A DNA stretch of 15,400 nucleotides from an uncultured Clostridium sp. (lineage in GTDB: Bacteria > Bacillota > Clostridia > Lachnospirales > Lachnospiraceae), in assembly GCA_900542035.1 (NCBI GenBank), contig UQMJ01000038.1:1-15400 (forward strand), read 5' to 3'. Under the pieces are notes generated by a model. It made no database searches and was not told the DNA's origin. It saw only the letters and a program-made list of their open reading frames with translations. The stretch's first letter is position 1. Each line of letters starts with the position of its first letter. The translations under genes were made by a program, and so were the position numbers. Positions 12,832 through 15,400 of the stretch are shown piece by piece.

Positions 12832-13596
12832 TACCATCATAGTCGGATAACCGTACTGACGAAGTTTCTGTTCCATTGCCGCCGCATTATCCATATTCAG
12901 AAATGCTCCGACCCGCACCTGGTACCAGGGTTCCTGATAGACAAGGAACGCCGGAAATCCCTGGGTCTTCAGCCGCTCTTCCAGTTGCCTGGCAAGCCTT
13001 CTGTCCCGATAAGCGCCTGTCTGAATCTGGTAATATTCCGGTACTGCCGCTTCTTCCTCTCGGATGGTCTTTAAAATCCCCTGGGCAATGGCGCTGGCTA
13101 CTGCGTCGAATTTTTCGTCAAACGTCTGATTGTCTTCCTCATTATCTATAAATCCGGCTTCTACCAGAACAGCCGGCATCTGAGTCTTTCTAAGAACAGC
13201 AAGCCCTGGCCTTTCCTGGATTCCCAGGTTCTGGTATCCCGTCATATTGTGAAGGGCTTCATTGATATTCTGAGCTAGCTGATGACGGATTCCACTGTTT
13301 TCATATACCAGAGATTCTATGCCCGATGCAGTATTGGGCTGGGGCATGGCATTCCGGTGCAGGGATACAAAAAAATCTGCTCCCGATCGGTTGCCAATCT
13401 CCGCTTTTTCATATGGGTTGTTATATACATCCCGAATCCTGGTCAGAAGTACGTTCACTCCATTTCGTTCCAGAATCCTTCCAACTGCCAATGCAAGCCT
13501 TAGGTTATCATCTTTTTCTTTTCTTCCTTCATAAATTGCTCCAGGTTCTGCTCCCCCGTGGCCTGGATCCAGGATCACTGTTTTTTGCTGTTCCAT
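12811..13596 (-). CDS. N-acetylmuramoyl-L-alanine amidase (Amidase_3) with SPOR domain, CwlC-like
   Basis: This zinc amidase of 261 residues cleaves the lactoyl-L-alanine bond in peptidoglycan. Amidase_3 spans about 5-180: H13 in LDPGHGG, E27 in RKEKDDNL, H80 in SLHRNA and catalytic E146 in LVEAGFIDN. A C-terminal SPOR peptidoglycan-binding domain follows (about 186-256, YYQIQTGAYRDRR to YGYPTMMV). The protein begins directly at MEQQKTVILDPGHGG with no signal peptide. That is the arrangement of Bacillus CwlC, which lyses the mother cell from within at the end of sporulation, so a mother-cell role is inferred. The ATG at 13594-13596 has GGAGG 6 bases upstream; longer starts would run into the preceding terminator. 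A sigmaE/K-like promoter lies just upstream (13624-13651). Confidence 0.9.
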   Translation of the reverse strand: MEQQKTVILDPGHGGAEPGAIYEGRKEKDDNLRLALAVGRILERNGVNVLLTRIRDVYNNPYEKAEIGNRSGADFFVSLHRNAMPQPNTASGIESLVYENSGIRHQLAQNINEALHNMTGYQNLGIQERPGLAVLRKTQMPAVLVEAGFIDNEEDNQTFDEKFDAVASAIAQGILKTIREEEAAVPEYYQIQTGAYRDRRLARQLEERLKTQGFPAFLVYQEPWYQVRVGAFLNMDNAAAMEQKLRQYGYPTMMVKERAVY

Positions 13597-13623
13597 TACC
13601 TGCCTCCTGAAAACCTTCTCTTT

Positions 13624-13651
13624 ATTGTATTCAGAAAGCAGAAAAAATGAC
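13624..13651 (-). promoter_or_regulatory. sigmaE/sigmaK-like promoter of the CwlC-like amidase
   Basis: On the - strand, AATACAAT followed by A (13624-13631) matches 7 of 8 bases of the sigmaE -10 CATACAnT. GTCATTTT (13644-13651) resembles the sigmaE -35 GTCATATT, but the spacer is only 12 bases. The -35-like bases are also the terminator U-tract of the MarR gene, so the -10 match carries most of the weight. Confidence 0.4.
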
Positions 13652-13683
13652 ACTGCAGATCCGCCCTGGAATCTGAAGTGTCA
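13642..13683 (-). terminator. Rho-independent terminator of the MarR gene
   Basis: TGACACT/AGTGTCA and CAGAT/ATCTG (13671-13683 with 13648-13660) form a 12-bp stem with one mismatch and a 10-base loop, followed on the - strand by TTTTTTCTG. Confidence 0.85.
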
Positions 13684-13737
13684 CCTTATCTCTTATATTA
13701 TTGGCTGTATACTGGCTATAAGCTGGTTTTTTTAACT

Positions 13738-14244
13738 TCACTCAAACTGTCCTGCAATATTTCTGCTTTCTTCCACATCCAGGGCAAATGTTTTATTCAG
13801 ACATTTTTGAATCTCAATGTAAGTTTGAAAATCCTTTTCGCTAAATTCCGCCAGACTTCCATAGCTTCTCCGGTAACAAGCCTGTTCAAACCGGTTATGC
13901 CCTTTAAAAATCTCCCAGCCGCTTTCTGTCAGATACAATCGGTATTCCCGATTATTTTCTTCATTTCGTACCTGCTCCATCCATTCTTTTTTCCGAAGTT
14001 TCCGGATTAACTGGGAACAGGCGCTGGGCGTCTTTTTCAGCATAGAGGCAATCTCCACTGCCGTAATCCCAGGATGTTCCCCCACCAGATGAATCAATTG
14101 GGATTCCGCCTGGTACAAAGTGGCTGTACCGTAATCGTGGGGAATCGCATCGTATTCATTAATCAGACGGCACCCCTCATCCAATTGATCAATCATTTCA
14201 CAGTATAGGCCATAACGGCGCTTATCTTCTTCATTTTTTTCCAT
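13738..14244 (-). CDS. MarR family transcriptional regulator
   Basis: This 168-residue winged-helix protein of MarR type is presumably a homodimer that binds an inverted repeat near a target gene. The DNA-binding core spans about residues 43-108. It includes SQLIHLVGEHPGITAVEIASML, the recognition helix region KTPSACSQLIRKLRKKEW, and the wing VRNEENNREYRLYLT. Flanking N- and C-terminal helices (about 8-35 and 110-165) would form the dimer interface. There is no adjacent transporter or oxidoreductase on the same transcript: it ends at its own terminator before the amidase gene, so its target cannot be guessed from context. GAGGG precedes the ATG closely (GAGGGTGTTATG). The leader (14245-14300) holds TATAAA near 14267-14272 with no convincing -35. 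Confidence 0.88.
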   Translation of the reverse strand: MEKNEEDKRRYGLYCEMIDQLDEGCRLINEYDAIPHDYGTATLYQAESQLIHLVGEHPGITAVEIASMLKKTPSACSQLIRKLRKKEWMEQVRNEENNREYRLYLTESGWEIFKGHNRFEQACYRRSYGSLAEFSEKDFQTYIEIQKCLNKTFALDVEESRNIAGQFE

Positions 14245-14376
14245 AACACCCTCGCTGTTTTACATTTTATAGTTTTGCAATGCGGTTGCTTCTGTTTTTC
14301 TGACAAATTCTTCTTTGCCCCTACAATATCAGCTCTGTCATTCTCCTGTAACTATACTACCAGAAAGCCCTCTGTG

Positions 14377-15030
14377 TCAATTCAGAGAACTTTTTTGCAT
14401 CATTTCCCGCACCGCATCCATCAGGGCATAGTGCAGAATGCTGTCTTTTACCCGCGCCTCCGGATGGACAAATGAGAGGACCGTTTTTCCATCCTTTATA
14501 AAATACCAGATTCCTCGGGTTGTCTGCTTCCACTCCAAAGACTGAGCTGGATAACACGCTTTGACAAATTCCCCATCGGTTCCGCAGCAGATAATCAGAT
14601 CTGGATTATAAAGTTTCAGCTGCCTGCAAAGAATCTCCCCATTGTCTGCCGCCGCTTTCTGTACCTGTTTTCTGTCTGAGGTATGTCCGCCCGCCGTTTT
14701 TTTCACATTTACTGCACATATTTGTTTCAGCATCCGTTCCCTGCGGGACTGATTGTTCTGCTCCCAGTATTTCCACGGCCTGTCTGCTTCCAAATGAAGA
14801 ATCCCTTCTGTCCATCTGGCAATATTGTCCCAGGTCTGCGGTCTTCCGCCCTTTTTTAAAAAATCACACAAATCCGGAACTGTTTTTCCGTTTACTTCTT
14901 TTAAAACAAACATCAAGCGGATTGGAGCGGAGCAATATTCTCCCTCTTCCACTACGCCGTCTAAAACCGCCTCCGGAACCGTTTTACGAAGTTCTTCAAA
15001 CAATGCGTTTTGTTTCTCTGTAATTGTCAT
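14377..15030 (-). CDS. Uncharacterised protein, possibly of uracil-DNA glycosylase-like fold
   Basis: This 217-residue soluble protein is one I cannot place firmly. Notable segments are IRLMFVLKEVNG (37-48), GGRPQTWDNIARWTEGIL (61-78), CAVNVKKTAGGHTSD (105-119), YNPDLIICCGTDGEFV (141-156) and VLSFVHPEARVKDSILHYALMDAV (184-207). The order (hydrophobic strand with a conserved loop, N-x-KK, LIICCGT strand, HP-x-x-R near the end) recalls the uracil-DNA glycosylase superfamily, whose last motif begins HPS/HPP. Key catalytic motifs are not exact, so activity is only a suggestion. The ATG at 15028-15030 with AGAAAGG 7 bases upstream is preferred over an in-frame TTG 8 codons earlier. It is monocistronic; an inverted repeat at 15108-15127 lies in its promoter region. 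No strong terminator follows. Confidence 0.65.
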   Translation of the reverse strand: MTITEKQNALFEELRKTVPEAVLDGVVEEGEYCSAPIRLMFVLKEVNGKTVPDLCDFLKKGGRPQTWDNIARWTEGILHLEADRPWKYWEQNNQSRRERMLKQICAVNVKKTAGGHTSDRKQVQKAAADNGEILCRQLKLYNPDLIICCGTDGEFVKACYPAQSLEWKQTTRGIWYFIKDGKTVLSFVHPEARVKDSILHYALMDAVREMMQKSSLN

Positions 15031-15107
15031 AACGTTGCCTTTCTGCGAATGCAAATTCAGCCGTATTTCTCCTTAGTCAAAAAGTGGAGAAGATTTCTCG
15101 GTTGTAC

Positions 15108-15127
15108 ACTTTACTTGGAGGTAAAGT
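15108..15127. promoter_or_regulatory. 20-bp inverted repeat, MerR-operator-like
   Basis: ACTTTACTTGGAGGTAAAGT is symmetric at 16 of 20 positions (7-bp arms ACTTTAC/GTAAAGT). On the - strand it lies between TTTACT-like and TACAAC-like hexamers, reading toward the uncharacterised gene, the layout typical of MerR-type promoters. The hexamers are weak, so the regulator type is a guess. Confidence 0.4.
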
Positions 15128-15137
15128 AAAAAAGAAA

Positions 15138-15166
15138 TAGGCATAGAGATTCTTTTCCTATATAAT
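15138..15166 (+). promoter_or_regulatory. Promoter of the ISL3-like transposase fragment
   Basis: TAGGCA (15138-15143) and a perfect TATAAT (15161-15166) are separated by 17 bases; the ATG is about 40 bases downstream. Confidence 0.5.
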
Positions 15167-15206
15167 TATAGTTACCACACCAAACATATAGAAAGGATTG
15201 AATTCT

Positions 15207-15400
15207 ATGCCTACTTCTAATTTTACCGCAAAACTCCTGGAATTGGAAGAGTTAATTATCTCTGATTTTACTTCTTCTAATACAGAAATTCATATTCTTC
15301 CTTCCCGTTCACAGGTCTCACTCCAGCAGTATTTTCAAGGCTTCCAGAATAAAAAAGAAGTCCAGTTTATTGTCATGGATATGAATAAGGTTTATCGAGA
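15207..15400 (+). mobile_element. ISL3 family transposase, internally deleted, 3' end outside window
   Basis: The frame opens at the ATG 15207 (AAAGGA 9 bases upstream) and stays open to the window edge, 64 codons. Residues 1-30 (MPTSNFTAKLLELEELII, then up to TEIHI) look like the extreme N-terminus of ISL3 transposases. Residues 31-64 (ILPSRSQVSLQQYFQGF, VQFIVMDMNKVYR) match the middle of the DDE domain, where VMDM (D58) is the second catalytic Asp. In a normal ISL3 transposase roughly 130 or more residues lie between these parts, holding the zinc finger, HTH and first catalytic Asp. They are absent, with the frame intact. The product would be inactive as a transposase unless helped in trans. 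The left terminal repeat was not identified; the rest lies off the window. Confidence 0.7.

Noticed and set aside
13597..13653. Longer N-terminus for the amidase (19 extra residues) that might act as a leader
   Set aside because: It would begin within the MarR terminator, includes the ribosome binding site of the real start, and is not a hydrophobic signal.
14370..14387. CTCTG/CAGAG hairpin at the end of the orphan gene as a terminator
   Set aside because: The stem is only 5 bp and the following bases on the - strand (GGGCTTTCTGG) are not a U-tract.

Overview
The window looks like a chromosomal stretch from a low-to-mid GC, spore-forming anaerobic Firmicute, most likely a Lachnospiraceae member (Blautia/Mediterraneibacter-like). 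This rests on a full-length Spo0A, DUF5721 and DUF2325 proteins, strong GGAGG-type ribosome binding sites and U-tract terminators. The assignment is inference from gene content; no rRNA, tRNA or CRISPR array is present.

Layout. Bases 1-279 hold the 3' end of an Rpn/PD-(D/E)XK transposase-like gene on the + strand. Next, on the - strand, come a PPC/DUF296 protein and a DUF2325 protein. The DUF2325 promoter is covered by two tandem palindromic, metal-regulator-like operators. A DUF5721-tdk pair (-) diverges from an M18 aminopeptidase (+); their shared intergenic region carries a twice-repeated 20-bp near-palindrome. From 4121 to 15030 everything is on the - strand. First is an operon read maf -> Cof-type HAD phosphatase -> PrsA-like lipoprotein -> small membrane protein. 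Then, moving to higher coordinates, come a YuiD-like PAP2 protein, glycogen synthase glgA, spo0A, and an operon read PNPOx/ferredoxin fusion -> DNA-3-methyladenine glycosylase tag -> protease-less Lon-like AAA+ ATPase. They are followed by a signal-less CwlC-like amidase, a MarR regulator and a family-orphan protein. The right edge (15207-15400, +) is the start of an ISL3-type transposase that appears to lack its zinc-finger, HTH and first catalytic region.

How the genes fit together. Most are core housekeeping: nucleotide sanitation and salvage (maf, tdk), DNA repair (tag), secretion (PrsA-like) and carbon storage (glgA). Two items concern sporulation: spo0A, with a sigmaA-type promoter and an upstream 0A box, and an amidase that lacks a signal peptide as CwlC does and has a sigmaE/K-like promoter. 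Mobile-element remnants sit at both edges.

No clear-cut new multi-gene system is visible. The best candidates for follow-up are the Lon-derived AAA+ protein without protease domain and with an altered Walker B, the double operator on the DUF2325 gene, the possible intragenic start in the Rpn gene, and the internally deleted ISL3 transposase.
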